In this document: piece after piece, positions 40,773 to 50,186 of the stretch
Layout: each line of letters begins with the position of its first letter
How positions within the stretch are numbered: the first letter of the stretch is position 1
Assembly (NCBI GenBank): GCA_014649355.1
Contig: BMSW01000006.1
Span: 62,001-126,000, forward strand
Length of the DNA: 64,000 bases
From: Streptomyces althioticus
GTDB lineage: Bacteria > Actinomycetota > Actinomycetes > Streptomycetales > Streptomycetaceae
Direction of reading: 5' to 3'
Made by a program: the position numbers and the translations under genes
Notes under the pieces: generated by a model
Seen by the model: the letters and a program-made list of their open reading frames with translations, nothing else
What the model was told of the DNA's origin: nothing
Database searches by the model: none

Positions 40773-41928
40773 CCGCTCCTTCCCGGGGCGTCCCCTCCGG
40801 CGGGCGGCCTCCCCGCACCACCTCCGCCAGCCGTTCCAGCGCGGCGAGGCTGTGCCCCTCGACGAACGCGTCCACGCTCGGCATCGCCGCCGCCATCCCG
40901 GCCGCCAGGGGCGCGTAACCGGGCCGTGCCTTCAGCGGATTGGCCCAGATCACGCGGTGCGCGAGCCGGTGCAAGCGTCGCATTCCCTCGGCGAGCGGCT
41001 CAGGATCGCCACGCTCCCAGCCGTCCGACAACACCACCACGATCGCCCCGCGGGCCGTCCCGCGCCGCCCCCAGCGGTCCAGGAACTCCTTCAGCAGCTC
41101 ACCCAGCCGGGTGCCGCCGCGCCAGTCGGGCACCGCCTCCGCCACGGCCGCCATCGCCGCGTCCGGGTCCCGGTGCGCCAGCGCGCGGGTGACCCGGGTG
41201 AGCCGTGTGCCGACGGTGAACACCTCGGTGCGGCCTGCCCGCGCCGCCGCGTGCGCGAAGCGCAGCAGCGCGTCGGCGTACGGCGCCATCGATCCGCTGA
41301 CGTCCACCAGGAGCACCACCCGGCGCGGCCGCTCGGCCCGCGCCCGGTGCAGCGGCCGCACCGGCTCGCCGCCGTTGCGCAGCATGGCCCGCACGGTGCG
41401 GCGCGGGTCGGTCTCCCCGCGCCGGGCCGGCCGCCGCCGCGCGGTGCGCCGCACCGGGCCGCGCAGCGCCAACGCGGCCAGCAGCCGCCTCACCTGCTCC
41501 CGCTCGGCCGCGTTCAGCTCCGCCACGTCCCGGTGGCGCAGCACGTCGGTGGAGGCGGCCAGGGCGGGCAGCCGCGGTGCACGCTCGTCGGACGTGCCGG
41601 GCTTCCCCGTCGGGGCGGCGGTACTCCGCAGGACCGGGCGGAGACGCGGCGGAACCGGAGCCGGGGGAGGGACGGCCCTCTCACCGGCGCCGAACCACGC
41701 CGCGAACTCCCGGTCGTAGCGCGCCAGGTCGTCGGGGCCGCCGCACAGGGTGAGCCGGCCCGCCCAGTACACGTCCGTCCGCGCCCACGGCCGCAACGCC
41801 TGGGCCGCGCGCAGGAACGACCGCACCCGCTCCCCGCTCACCTCGGCCCCGGCCGCCCGCAGCCGCCGGGCGAACCCGAGGAGCAGTGCGGGCGGATCAG
41901 GTGCGGTCTGCGACGCCACACCCGTCAC
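40762..41928 (-). CDS. coxE: CoxE-like VWA domain protein
   Basis: A 388-residue protein with an N-terminal helical domain (ARRLRAAGAEVSGERVRSFL) and a von Willebrand A domain. The MIDAS metal motif is VVLLVDVSGSMAPYADALL, with a matching VVLSDGWERGDPEPL. It belongs to the CoxE family, partner of the CoxD AAA+ ATPase. Together they mature the Mo-Cu site in the archetypal system. It overlaps coxD by four bases and coxF by eleven. Confidence 0.9.
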   Translation of the reverse strand: MTGVASQTAPDPPALLLGFARRLRAAGAEVSGERVRSFLRAAQALRPWARTDVYWAGRLTLCGGPDDLARYDREFAAWFGAGERAVPPPAPVPPRLRPVLRSTAAPTGKPGTSDERAPRLPALAASTDVLRHRDVAELNAAEREQVRRLLAALALRGPVRRTARRRPARRGETDPRRTVRAMLRNGGEPVRPLHRARAERPRRVVLLVDVSGSMAPYADALLRFAHAAARAGRTEVFTVGTRLTRVTRALAHRDPDAAMAAVAEAVPDWRGGTRLGELLKEFLDRWGRRGTARGAIVVVLSDGWERGDPEPLAEGMRRLHRLAHRVIWANPLKARPGYAPLAAGMAAAMPSVDAFVEGHSLAALERLAEVVRGGRPPEGTPREGADGA

Positions 41929-42779
41929 CCCCGACCCGCCAGCACCGCGGCGAAGTCCAGGCCCCGCGCGCGCTCCGCGTCCTCGCGGTACTTCAGCACC
42001 GAGCCCAGCGTGGCCGTCGCCAGCGACGGGTCCACCTCGCTCGCGCCGAGCGCGTCGAGCGCCCGCACCCAGTCGATGGTCTCCGCCACCCCGGGCGGCT
42101 TCACCAGATCCTGCCGCCGCAGCTCCTGCACCAGCGCCGTCACCTGCTCCGCGAGCCGTGCCGTGACCTCCGGCAGTCTCCGCCGCACGATCGCGAGTTC
42201 ACGGCCGAAGTCCGGGTGGTCGAACCAGTGGTAGAGGCAGCGCCGTTTCAGCGCGTCGTGCACCTCACGGGTGCGGTTGGAGGTCAGCACCACCAGCGGC
42301 GGCGCCTCCGCCCGCACCGTGCCCAGCTCCGGGATCGTCACCGCGAAGTCCGACAACAGCTCCAGCAGGAACGCCTCGAACTCGTCGTCCGCGCGGTCGA
42401 TCTCGTCCACGAGCAGCACGCACGGGGCGCTCTCCAGCGCCCGCAGCAGCGGCCGGGCGAGCAGATAGCGGCGGTCGTACAGCGCGCCCTCCAGCTTCTC
42501 CGGGTCGGTGACCCCGGCCGCCTCGGACGCCCGCAGCCGCAGCAGCTGACGCGGGAAGTCCCAGTCGTACAGCGCCTGGGAGGCGTCGATGCCCTCGTGG
42601 CACTGCAACCGGACCACCGGCGCGTCCAGCACCTCGGCGAGGGCGGAGGCGAGCGCGGTCTTGCCGGTGCCCGCGTCGCCCTCGCAGAAGACCGGGCGCC
42701 GCAGCCGCAGTGCCAGGAAGCACGCGATCGCCAGCCCCTCGTCGACGAGGTAGCCCGTCTCCTCCAGGGCGGCCCGCAC
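41925..42779 (-). CDS. coxD: CoxD-like MoxR AAA+ ATPase
   Basis: A 284-residue MoxR-type AAA+ protein. Walker A is GDAGTGKTALA, Walker B is CVLLVDEIDRAD, and sensor/arginine regions follow (VVLTSNRTREVHDALKRRCLYHW). CoxD works with CoxE as a chaperone that builds the metal site of CO dehydrogenase. The frame upstream of the GTG at 42777-42779 reaches the coxM stop with no other start codon, although relatives often begin further out (about TAEEWPGGPEQV). So the true start may use an unusual codon. Confidence 0.88.
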   Translation of the reverse strand: MRAALEETGYLVDEGLAIACFLALRLRRPVFCEGDAGTGKTALASALAEVLDAPVVRLQCHEGIDASQALYDWDFPRQLLRLRASEAAGVTDPEKLEGALYDRRYLLARPLLRALESAPCVLLVDEIDRADDEFEAFLLELLSDFAVTIPELGTVRAEAPPLVVLTSNRTREVHDALKRRCLYHWFDHPDFGRELAIVRRRLPEVTARLAEQVTALVQELRRQDLVKPPGVAETIDWVRALDALGASEVDPSLATATLGSVLKYREDAERARGLDFAAVLAGRG

Positions 42780-42821
42780 CTGCTCCGGGCCGCCCGGCCA
42801 CTCCTCGGCGGTGATGGGCCC

Positions 42822-43676
42822 TCACCCCATTCCGGCGGCGGCGAGCACCGCCCGCCCGGTCAGGACCCGTGCCAGATGTGCCCGGTACTCCGGAGACGCG
42901 GAGGTGTCCCGCGACGGCCGGGTGCCCTCGGCCGCCTCACCGGCCGCCCGCTTCACAGCCGCCGCGTCGCCCGCACCCGCGAGCGCCTCCTCGGCCGTCG
43001 GGGCGCGCAGCGGGGTCGAGCCCATGTTGGTCAGCCCCACCCGCGCCTCGGCGATGCTCCCGTTGTCGCGCCGCACCAGCGCGGCCACGCCGACGATCGC
43101 GTAGGCCTGCGCCACCCGCTGGAACTTCTCGTAGTGGAAGCCCCAGCCGTCGGTGGACGGCAGCCGCACCTCCACGAGCAGCTCGTCCGGCGCCAGCGCG
43201 GTCTCCAGGTAGTCGGTGAAGAAGTCACGGGCGGGGATCGCGCGCCGCCCGCGCGGGCCCACGGCGACCAGCTCGCCCTCCAGCGCCAGGACCACGGCCG
43301 GCAGGTCGGCGGCCGGGTCGGCGTGGGCGAGCGACCCGCCGAGCGTGCCCCGGTGCCGTACGGCCGGGTCGGCGACCGTCGCCGTGGCGGCGGCGAGCAG
43401 TCCGGCGTGGCGGCGCACCAGCGCGTCGCGCAGCACGTCGTGGTGCGTGGTCATGGCGCCGACGACGAGCGTGTCGCCCTCCATGCGGCTGCCGCGCAGG
43501 CCGGGGATGCGGCCGGTGTCGACCAGCAGCTGCGGGAACGCCATCCGCAGCCGCATCAGCGGCAGCAGGCTCTGCCCGCCGGCCAGCACCTTCGCGTCCT
43601 CGCCTCCGTCGGCGAGGGCCCGCACCGCCTCCTCGACGGTGCGCGGGCGGACGTAGTCGAACGCGGGGGGAATCAT
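42822..43676 (-). CDS. coxM: CoxM-like FAD-binding subunit
   Basis: A 284-residue FAD subunit of the xanthine oxidase/CO dehydrogenase family. The FAD loop is AKVLAGGQSLLPLMRLRMA, the second motif TVADPAVRHRGTLGGSLAHADPAADLP, and the C-terminal domain starts YEKFQRVAQAYAIVGVAAL. It passes electrons from the iron-sulfur clusters to the respiratory chain. Its start overlaps the coxL stop by four bases. Confidence 0.9.
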   Translation of the reverse strand: MIPPAFDYVRPRTVEEAVRALADGGEDAKVLAGGQSLLPLMRLRMAFPQLLVDTGRIPGLRGSRMEGDTLVVGAMTTHHDVLRDALVRRHAGLLAAATATVADPAVRHRGTLGGSLAHADPAADLPAVVLALEGELVAVGPRGRRAIPARDFFTDYLETALAPDELLVEVRLPSTDGWGFHYEKFQRVAQAYAIVGVAALVRRDNGSIAEARVGLTNMGSTPLRAPTAEEALAGAGDAAAVKRAAGEAAEGTRPSRDTSASPEYRAHLARVLTGRAVLAAAGMG

Positions 43677-46042
43677 GCCGGGTCCTCCTCACCGTGGATC
43701 GCCCGCCACACCCGCTCCGGGGTGCACGGCATGGGCACGTCCGTCACGCCCAGCGGCCTGAGCGCGTCCACGACCGCGCCGACCACCGCCGGGGTGGAGG
43801 CGATCGTCCCCGCCTCCCCGACGCCCTTGACCCCGAGCGGGTTCGACTCGGCGGGCGTCTCCGTCCGGTCCGTCACGAAGTCCGGCAGGTCCACCGCGGA
43901 CGGCACCAGGTAGTCGGCCATCGTGCCGGACAGCAGGTTGCCGTCGTCGTCGTACACGGCCTCCTCGTACAGCGCCTGCGCGATGCCCTGGGCGAGTCCG
44001 CCGTGCACCTGCCCCTCGACGATCATCGGGTTGACCACCCGGCCCACGTCGTCGACGCACACGTAGGAGCGGATGCGGGTCATCCCGGTCTCGGTGTCCA
44101 CCTCCACCGCGCACAGGTGGGTGCCGTGCGGATAGGAGAAGTTCTCCGGGTCGAGCACGTGCTCGGCGTTGATGGTGGGTTCCATGCCGTCGGGCAGGTC
44201 GTGCGAGGTGAACGCCTCGAACGCCACCTCCTGGATGGTCTTCCGCGCCTCGGGGGAGCCCTTCTCCGAGAACGCCCCGCCGGTGAACTCCAGGTCCCGC
44301 TCGCTCGCCTCCAGCAGATGCGCGGCGATCTTCCGCGCCTTGTCGACCACCTTGCGCGCCGCGTGGTGCACGGCCGCGCCGCCCACCACCAGGGAGCGCG
44401 AGCCGTAGGTGTCCATGCCCTGCGGGGCCGCCCGGGTGTCGCCGTGCACCACCTCGACGTCCTCGAACGGCACGCCCAGGACGTCCGCCGCGATCTGGCT
44501 CCAGGACGTCACGTGCCCCTGCCCGTGCGGGCTGGTGCCGGTGACCACCTCGACCTTCCCGGTGGGCAGCATGCGGATGCTCGCCGCCTCCCAGCCGCCC
44601 GCCGCGTACCGCAGGTCCCGCAGCACCCGGCTCGGCGCCAGCCCGCACATCTCGGTGTACGTCGACACCCCGATGCCGAGCCGTACGGTGTCCCCGCGCT
44701 CGTCGCGCTTGCGCTGCTCCTCGCGCAGCTCGTCGTACCCGAACAGGGCGAGCGCCTTGTCCGTGGCCGCCTCGTAGTTGCCGCTGTCGTAGGTGAGCCC
44801 CGCGATCGAGTCGTACGGGAACTCCTCGTGGCGGATCCAGTTGCGGCGGCGCAACTCCACCGGGTCCATGCCGAGTTCGGCGGCCAGCTCGTCCATGATC
44901 CGCTCGATGGCGTACGTGGCCTCCGGACGTCCCGCGCCCCGGTAGGCGTCGGTGGGGGTGCGGGTGGTGAACACGCCCGTGCAGCGGAACTCGTAGGAGT
45001 CCATCTTGTAGATCGCCGGGTACATGAACGCGCCGAGGATCGGCACGCCCGGGGTGACCAGCATCAGGTAGGCGCCCATGTCGGCGAGCAGGTCCACCTT
45101 CAGGCCGCGCAGCCTGCCGTCGCGGTCGGCGGCGATCTCGACGTCCTGGATCATGCCGCGCCCGTGGTGGGTGGCGAGGTACCCCTCGGAGCGGGACTCG
45201 GTCCACTTCACGGGCCGGCCGAGGCGCCGCGCGACGGCCAGCGCGATCGCCTCCTCGCCGTACACCTGGAGCTTGGAGCCGAAGCCGCCGCCCACGTCGG
45301 GCGCGACGACCCGCAGCTTGTGCTCGGGTATCCCGGTCACCATGGCGAGCATCACCCGCAGGATGTGCGGGATCTGCGTGGCCGAGTACACGGTGTACTC
45401 GCCGGACGCAGAGAGCGGGGTGACCACCACCGAACGCGGCTCCATCGCGTTGGGGATCAGCCGCTGCTGGTGGTAGCGGCGCCGGAGGACCACCTCGGCG
45501 CGCTCCCGGACCGCCGCGTAGTCCTCACCGGCCCTGAGCGGCCAGTCGTAGCAGCGGTTCGTGCCCTTGTCGGCGTGCACCAGAGGCGCGTCCTCGGCGA
45601 GCGCGGCCTCCAGGTCGAGCACCGCCGGCAGCGGCTCGTACTCGACCTCGACCGCCTCCAGCGCGTCCGCCGCCGCGTACCGGTCGCGGGCCACGACGAC
45701 CGCCACCGGGTCGCCCGCGTGCCGCACCTCGTCCACGGCGAGCGGCGGATGGTCCGGGTGCACCATGTCCTCGGTCACCGGCCACGCGCACGGCAGCGAT
45801 CCCATCCCCTCCGCGAGATCGCTTCCCGTGAACGCGGCCACCACGCCCGGGAGTTCCAGGGCGTGGGAGACGTCGACGCGCTCGACGCGCGCGTGCGCCA
45901 TGGGGCTGCGCAGGATCGCCAGGTGCAGCATCCCGGCGGCCTGGATGTTGTCGGTCCAGTTCGTCTGGCCGGTGAGCAGCCGCGCGTCCTCCTTGCGCAG
46001 CCGCGCCCGGCCCACCTCGGCCCGGACGGAGCTCTCGGTCAT
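43673..46042 (-). CDS. coxL: CoxL-like molybdopterin subunit, form II
   Basis: A 789-residue catalytic subunit of the xanthine oxidase family. It has the Mo-cofactor contacts GGGFGSK, the active-site loop TDAYRGAGRPEA (about residues 361-372) and the catalytic glutamate in GVKGVGEAGT (about 740). True CO-oxidising form I enzymes carry AYRCSFR. The AYRGAGR loop marks form II, which lacks the copper-binding cysteine and whose substrate is debated. So CO oxidation cannot be assumed. The start overlaps the coxS stop by four bases. Confidence 0.92.
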   Translation of the reverse strand: MTESSVRAEVGRARLRKEDARLLTGQTNWTDNIQAAGMLHLAILRSPMAHARVERVDVSHALELPGVVAAFTGSDLAEGMGSLPCAWPVTEDMVHPDHPPLAVDEVRHAGDPVAVVVARDRYAAADALEAVEVEYEPLPAVLDLEAALAEDAPLVHADKGTNRCYDWPLRAGEDYAAVRERAEVVLRRRYHQQRLIPNAMEPRSVVVTPLSASGEYTVYSATQIPHILRVMLAMVTGIPEHKLRVVAPDVGGGFGSKLQVYGEEAIALAVARRLGRPVKWTESRSEGYLATHHGRGMIQDVEIAADRDGRLRGLKVDLLADMGAYLMLVTPGVPILGAFMYPAIYKMDSYEFRCTGVFTTRTPTDAYRGAGRPEATYAIERIMDELAAELGMDPVELRRRNWIRHEEFPYDSIAGLTYDSGNYEAATDKALALFGYDELREEQRKRDERGDTVRLGIGVSTYTEMCGLAPSRVLRDLRYAAGGWEAASIRMLPTGKVEVVTGTSPHGQGHVTSWSQIAADVLGVPFEDVEVVHGDTRAAPQGMDTYGSRSLVVGGAAVHHAARKVVDKARKIAAHLLEASERDLEFTGGAFSEKGSPEARKTIQEVAFEAFTSHDLPDGMEPTINAEHVLDPENFSYPHGTHLCAVEVDTETGMTRIRSYVCVDDVGRVVNPMIVEGQVHGGLAQGIAQALYEEAVYDDDGNLLSGTMADYLVPSAVDLPDFVTDRTETPAESNPLGVKGVGEAGTIASTPAVVGAVVDALRPLGVTDVPMPCTPERVWRAIHGEEDPA

Positions 46043-46512
46043 GCCCGCACCTCCTCGTCGGAGGCGGCGGCCAGCACCGCGCGCACGATGTTCTGGTAGC
46101 CGGTGCACCGGCACAGGTTGCCCTCCAGGGCGTGCCGCACCTCGTCGGCCGTGGGACGGGGATTCTCCTTCAGCAGGTCCCTGGCCGCCATCAGCATGCC
46201 GGGCGTGCAGTAGCCGCACTGCAGCGCGTGCCGCTCGTGGAAGGCCCGCTGCAGGCCGGTCCACTCGCCGTCGGTGCTCAGGCCCTGCACGGTCGTCACC
46301 GCGCAGCCGTCGGCCTGGACGGCCAGGACCGAGCAGCTCTTGACGCTCTCCCCGTCCAGATCGACGGTGCAGGCCCCGCAGTTGGAGGTGTCGCACCCGA
46401 CGGGCGTCCCCGTCAGGCCCAGCCGGTCGCGCAGATAGTGGACCAGCAGCAGACGGGGCTCCACCTCGTCCTCGTACGTCGTGCCGTCCACCTTCACCGA
46501 GATACGGGTCAT
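46039..46512 (-). CDS. coxS: CoxS-like [2Fe-2S] subunit
   Basis: A 157-residue iron-sulfur subunit. The N-terminal plant-ferredoxin-type cluster has GCDTSNCGACTVDLDGESVK plus a further Cys. The C-terminal helical cluster domain has CGYCTPGMLMAARDLL and GNLCRCTGYQNI. Two [2Fe-2S] clusters link the Mo centre of CoxL to the flavin of CoxM. First gene of the operon, with GGGAGG upstream of the ATG. Confidence 0.93.
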   Translation of the reverse strand: MTRISVKVDGTTYEDEVEPRLLLVHYLRDRLGLTGTPVGCDTSNCGACTVDLDGESVKSCSVLAVQADGCAVTTVQGLSTDGEWTGLQRAFHERHALQCGYCTPGMLMAARDLLKENPRPTADEVRHALEGNLCRCTGYQNIVRAVLAAASDEEVRA

Positions 46513-46699
46513 GTGCCCTCCCAGGAGCGTGCGAGGGATACCGGTCGGTCGCCGGACGTGATGCGCGTCACTCTAAGGCGACGGTTCGTGACGGGGCGAG
46601 AGTCGGGACGGCGGTTTTTGTTGAGCATTAATCCGTTGTGCGTCCCGTGCCCGTCTGGTCCACTGCCGGAAGACCGACCGGAGAAGCGAGGAGCAGCCA

Positions 46700-46810
46700 G
46701 TGCGAGCACCGTTCATGTCCCCCCAGGAAGGAACACCCCACTCTCCGAAGGACATGACGCTTCGTGCACGTGCTCAATCTGGGAATCCTCGCCCATGTCG
46801 ACGCCGGTAA
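46700..46810 (+). CDS. Candidate leader ORF before the Otr(A)-like gene
   Basis: A 36-codon frame starting at GTG (46700) with GAGGAG six bases upstream, a better ribosome binding site than that of the main gene. It ends in TAA at 46808-46810, inside the Otr(A)-like gene in another frame. The product would end in a Cys-Arg-Arg-Arg tail. Such an overlapping upstream ORF could tune translation of a ribosome-protection gene when tetracycline stalls ribosomes. This is inference from position only. Confidence 0.35.
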   Translation: MRAPFMSPQEGTPHSPKDMTLRARAQSGNPRPCRRR

Positions 46811-48737
46811 GACCAGCCTGACCGAGCGGCTCCTGCACACCGCGGGGGTCATCGACGAGGTCGGCAGCGTGGACGCCGGCAGCACCACCACCGACACCCT
46901 CGCCCTGGAGCGCCGGCGCGGCATCACCATCAAGTCCGCCGTCGTCTCGTTCCCGCTCGACGACATCACCGTCAACCTGCTGGACACCCCCGGCCACCCG
47001 GACTTCGTCGCCGAGGTGGAGCGGGTGCTCGGCGTGCTGGACGGTGCCGTGCTGGTGCTCTCCGCAGTCGAGGGCGTCCAGGCGCGGACCAGGGTGCTGA
47101 TGCGCGTCCTGCGCCGGCTGTCCCTGCCCACCCTGCTCTTCGTCAACAAGATCGACCGCCGCGGGGCGCGCGAGGCGGACCTGCTCCGCGAGGTCGCGGC
47201 GCGCCTCACCCCGTCGCTCGTACCCATGGGCACCACCGAGCGGCTCGGCATCCGGGACGCACGCTTCGTGCCCGGCCCGGTGCCGTCCGCCCTGGACGTC
47301 CTCGCCGACCACGACGACGGCCTGCTCGCCGCGTACGTCGACGGAACGCTCACGCCGGCCCGGCTGCGGGAGGCCGTGGCCGTGCAGACCCGACAGGCGC
47401 TTGTCCACCCGGTGTTCTTCGGCTCCGCCGTCACCGGCGCGGGCGTCGATGAACTGCTCACCGGGGTAAGGGAGTTGCTGCCCCCGTCCGGCGGCTCGCC
47501 CCACGGGCCGCTGTCCGGCGCGGTGTTCAAGGTGGAGCGGGGACCCGCGGGGGAGAAGATCGCCTACGCGCGCCTGTTCTCCGGCACCCTGCGCGCCCGC
47601 GACCGGATCCCGTTCGGCGCCGGGGACGTCGCGAAGGGCCGGGTCACGGGCCTCAGCGTCTTCGACCACGGCGCGGACAGCCGCGCGGACGCCGTGGAGG
47701 CGGGCCGGATCGCCCGGCTGTGGGGCCTGACGGACGTCCGCGTCGGCGACGCGATCGGCGAACCCCCGAAGGAACGACGGCGGTTCTTCTCGCCGCCCAC
47801 CCTGGAGACCGTCGTGGTGCCCGGCGCGGGCGTCGACCCCGGCGCGCTGCACCTGGCCCTCGTCCAGATCGCCGAGCAGGACCCGCTGATCGGCCTGCGC
47901 CACGACGAACGGCGGCGCGAGACCTCCGTGTCGCTCTACGGCGAGGTGCAGAAGGAGGTCCTCCAGGCCACCCTCGCCGAGGAGTACGGCCTCGACGTCA
48001 CCTTCCGCGGCACCACCCCGCTCTGCGTCGAACGGCCCGCCGGCACCGGATCCGCCGCCGAGTTCATCCAGCAGGACGGCAACCCGTTCCTCGCCACGGT
48101 CGGTCTGCGCGTCGATCCCGCGCCGCCCGGCTCCGGCGTCGCGTTCCGCCTCGGTGTCGAGCTGGGCGCCATGCCGTACGCCTTCTTCAAGGCGGTGGAG
48201 GACACCGTGCGGGCCACGCTCGGACAAGGGCTGCGCGGCTGGCGGGTCACCGACTGCGTGGTCACCATGACCCACTCCGGGTACTGGCCGCGCCAGAGCC
48301 ACGCCCACCAGCGCTTCGACAAGAGCATGTCCAGCACCGGCGCGGACTTCCGGGGCCTCACCCCGCTCGTTTTGACGGACGCGCTGCGGCGGGCGGGCAC
48401 CGTGGTGCACGAGCCCGTCCACCGCTTCCGGATCGAGGCCCCGGCGGACACCCTGGGCGCCCTGCTGCCGGTGCTGGGCGGTCTCGGCGCGCTGCCGCGG
48501 ACCACGGACACGCTCGGCGCGCTGTGCGTGCTGGAGGGCACGGTGCCGGCGGCGAGGGTGCGGGAACTGGAGCAGCGGCTCCCCGGACTGACCCGGGGCG
48601 AGGGTGAGCTGGAGAGCTGCTTCGGCCACTACGCGCCCGTCATCCACGGCGCCGTGCCGTCCCGCCCGCGCACCGGTCACAACCCGCTGGACCGCAGGGA
48701 GTACCTGCTCAACGTAACGCGGCGGGTGGGCAGTTGA
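46764..48737 (+). CDS. otrA: Otr(A)/TetM-like ribosomal protection GTPase
   Basis: A 657-residue elongation-factor-G-like GTPase. It starts V-H-V-L-N-LGILAHVDAGKTSLTERLL, matching the Streptomyces rimosus Otr(A) N-terminus. G motifs are AHVDAGKTS (about 10), DTPGHPDF (about 74) and NKID (about 127). The domain IV region has GYWPRQSHAHQRFDKSMSST, the part that in TetM and TetO pushes tetracycline off the ribosome. So it probably confers intrinsic tetracycline tolerance. The resistance level cannot be judged from sequence, and tetracycline biosynthetic genes are not in the window. GTG start. Confidence 0.88.
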   Translation: MHVLNLGILAHVDAGKTSLTERLLHTAGVIDEVGSVDAGSTTTDTLALERRRGITIKSAVVSFPLDDITVNLLDTPGHPDFVAEVERVLGVLDGAVLVLSAVEGVQARTRVLMRVLRRLSLPTLLFVNKIDRRGAREADLLREVAARLTPSLVPMGTTERLGIRDARFVPGPVPSALDVLADHDDGLLAAYVDGTLTPARLREAVAVQTRQALVHPVFFGSAVTGAGVDELLTGVRELLPPSGGSPHGPLSGAVFKVERGPAGEKIAYARLFSGTLRARDRIPFGAGDVAKGRVTGLSVFDHGADSRADAVEAGRIARLWGLTDVRVGDAIGEPPKERRRFFSPPTLETVVVPGAGVDPGALHLALVQIAEQDPLIGLRHDERRRETSVSLYGEVQKEVLQATLAEEYGLDVTFRGTTPLCVERPAGTGSAAEFIQQDGNPFLATVGLRVDPAPPGSGVAFRLGVELGAMPYAFFKAVEDTVRATLGQGLRGWRVTDCVVTMTHSGYWPRQSHAHQRFDKSMSSTGADFRGLTPLVLTDALRRAGTVVHEPVHRFRIEAPADTLGALLPVLGGLGALPRTTDTLGALCVLEGTVPAARVRELEQRLPGLTRGEGELESCFGHYAPVIHGAVPSRPRTGHNPLDRREYLLNVTRRVGS

Positions 48738-48758
48738 CGCAGCCCGCGCAGACGGGGG

Positions 48759-50012
48759 TCAGCGGTCCGTGGGGCCGGTCCAGCCCTCCCGCACCTGCCC
48801 GAGCCGCACCCGCTGCGGGTGGTCGCCGACCGGGACGGACACGGTCTTCTCGCCGGTCGCGAAGTCGATCGCGGTGACCTGGTCGGCGCCGCTCTCCGAC
48901 ACCACGCAGGACTCCCCGTCGCCGCTGACCGTCGCCCAGTACGGCTTGGAGACGGGGACCAGCGGACCGTGCTCGAAGGTGTCGCGGTCGACCACCGTCG
49001 CGTAGTCGTCCATGGTGCCCGCCACGCACAGCTTGGCCCCGTCGGGCTTCATGGTGATGCCGTGGTGCCGCGAGTCGTTCACCCAGGTGGTGCGGTCCTC
49101 GCTGGTGGCCGGGTTCTTCGGCAGGGTCTTGACGCGGCTGATCCGGTCGGTGGCGACGTCGTACTCGAAGAAGCCGTTGAAGAACGACACCTGGAAGTAC
49201 AGCTTCGACTCGTCGGGGGAGAAGGCGGCGGGGCGGACCGCGTCCGAGTACTCCCGGAAGCCGGCCGCGTCCAGCCGGTCCCGCATGTCGATCACCCTGA
49301 CCTGCTCGAACGTCCGGGCGTCGGCGATCGTGATCTTGCGGTCGCCCTTCGTGAAGTCCAGCCAGGGCGCGTCCAGGTCGTTGTTCACCTCGCCGATGGA
49401 CATGTTCCAGATGTAGCGCCCGTCCCGGCTGAAGACGTTCTCGTGCGGCTTGTCGCCGGTCTTGAACTTCCCGACCTCCTTCCCCGTCCCGATGTCCAGG
49501 ACGTGCACCGTGTTGGACGTCGAGGCGGAGACGGCGACGCGCGTGCCGTCGGGGGAGACCGCCATGTGGTCGGAGCGGTAACCGGACACCGGGAAGCGCC
49601 AGTTGACGTTCCCGGTGGCCAGGTCGAGGGAGACGACGTCGGCGAAGCTGGGGCGGGAGACCACCACCGAGGTGCCGTCCGGGGTGGAGTACATGTCGTC
49701 GACGTACTGGTCGTGGCCCTCGCCGACGGTGTTGCGGATCGCCATGAAGTAGATCCAGCGGATCGGGTTGGCGTTGATCTCGGCCATCCGCCGGTCCTTG
49801 TCCGGGATCACGTTGATCCGGCCGACCCGGCCGAAATCACCGCCGGACTCGATGACGTCGGCGGTGCCGTCCCAGTTGTTGCCCACGAACAGCACCTCCC
49901 GCAGGTCCGCGGAGGGAGCCTGGCCGGCGGCGCTCGCGACGGCGCCGGGGGCGGTGAGGGTCAGGGCGACGGCGGCGGCGAGGGTGCACAGATGCCTGCT
50001 GCGGATCGGCAT
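48759..50012 (-). CDS. Secreted YncE-like beta-propeller protein
   Basis: A 417-residue exported protein. The signal peptide ends near residue 28 (GAVASAAG). The rest is a seven-bladed-type beta-propeller with repeated blades such as DDMYSTPDGTSVVVSRPS, DHMAVSPDGTRVAVSAST and AFSPDESKLYFQ. YncE-like propellers are periplasmic or extracellular ligand-binding proteins without known catalysis. The ATG at 50012 has GAGGAG upstream. It is divergent from a TetR gene, with a palindrome between them that probably controls both. Confidence 0.82.
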   Translation of the reverse strand: MPIRSRHLCTLAAAVALTLTAPGAVASAAGQAPSADLREVLFVGNNWDGTADVIESGGDFGRVGRINVIPDKDRRMAEINANPIRWIYFMAIRNTVGEGHDQYVDDMYSTPDGTSVVVSRPSFADVVSLDLATGNVNWRFPVSGYRSDHMAVSPDGTRVAVSASTSNTVHVLDIGTGKEVGKFKTGDKPHENVFSRDGRYIWNMSIGEVNNDLDAPWLDFTKGDRKITIADARTFEQVRVIDMRDRLDAAGFREYSDAVRPAAFSPDESKLYFQVSFFNGFFEYDVATDRISRVKTLPKNPATSEDRTTWVNDSRHHGITMKPDGAKLCVAGTMDDYATVVDRDTFEHGPLVPVSKPYWATVSGDGESCVVSESGADQVTAIDFATGEKTVSVPVGDHPQRVRLGQVREGWTGPTDR

Positions 50013-50102
50013 GGCGGGGTCTCCTCTGCGAGTGGGGGCGCCATGATCGGGACATGCCAAATGGAGGGAGGCGATTCTGAACAGACGTGCTTTCAGATTT
50101 AA

Positions 50103-50118
50103 CTTACTGAAAAGTAAG
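50103..50118. promoter_or_regulatory. Candidate TetR operator
   Basis: CTTACTGAAAAGTAAG, a perfect 6-4-6 inverted repeat in an AT-rich patch between the divergent propeller and TetR genes. The spacing and position fit an autoregulatory operator of the TetR-family protein encoded beside it. Confidence 0.55.
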
Positions 50119-50186
50119 GACGGTCAGGGGTTCTCCACAAGACCGCGGACACGACAAAATTGCCGGGCGCGGGGAAAGGAGAACCG

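Noticed and set aside
38945..46512. Assignment of the cox operon as a proven CO dehydrogenase
   Set aside because: The CoxL active-site loop is AYRGAGR (form II) and lacks the copper-binding cysteine, so CO as the substrate is not supported.
46764..48737. Ordinary elongation factor G
   Set aside because: The N-terminus and the GYWPRQSHAHQ region match Otr(A)/TetM-type protection proteins better than the housekeeping factor. No ribosomal-protein genes are adjacent.
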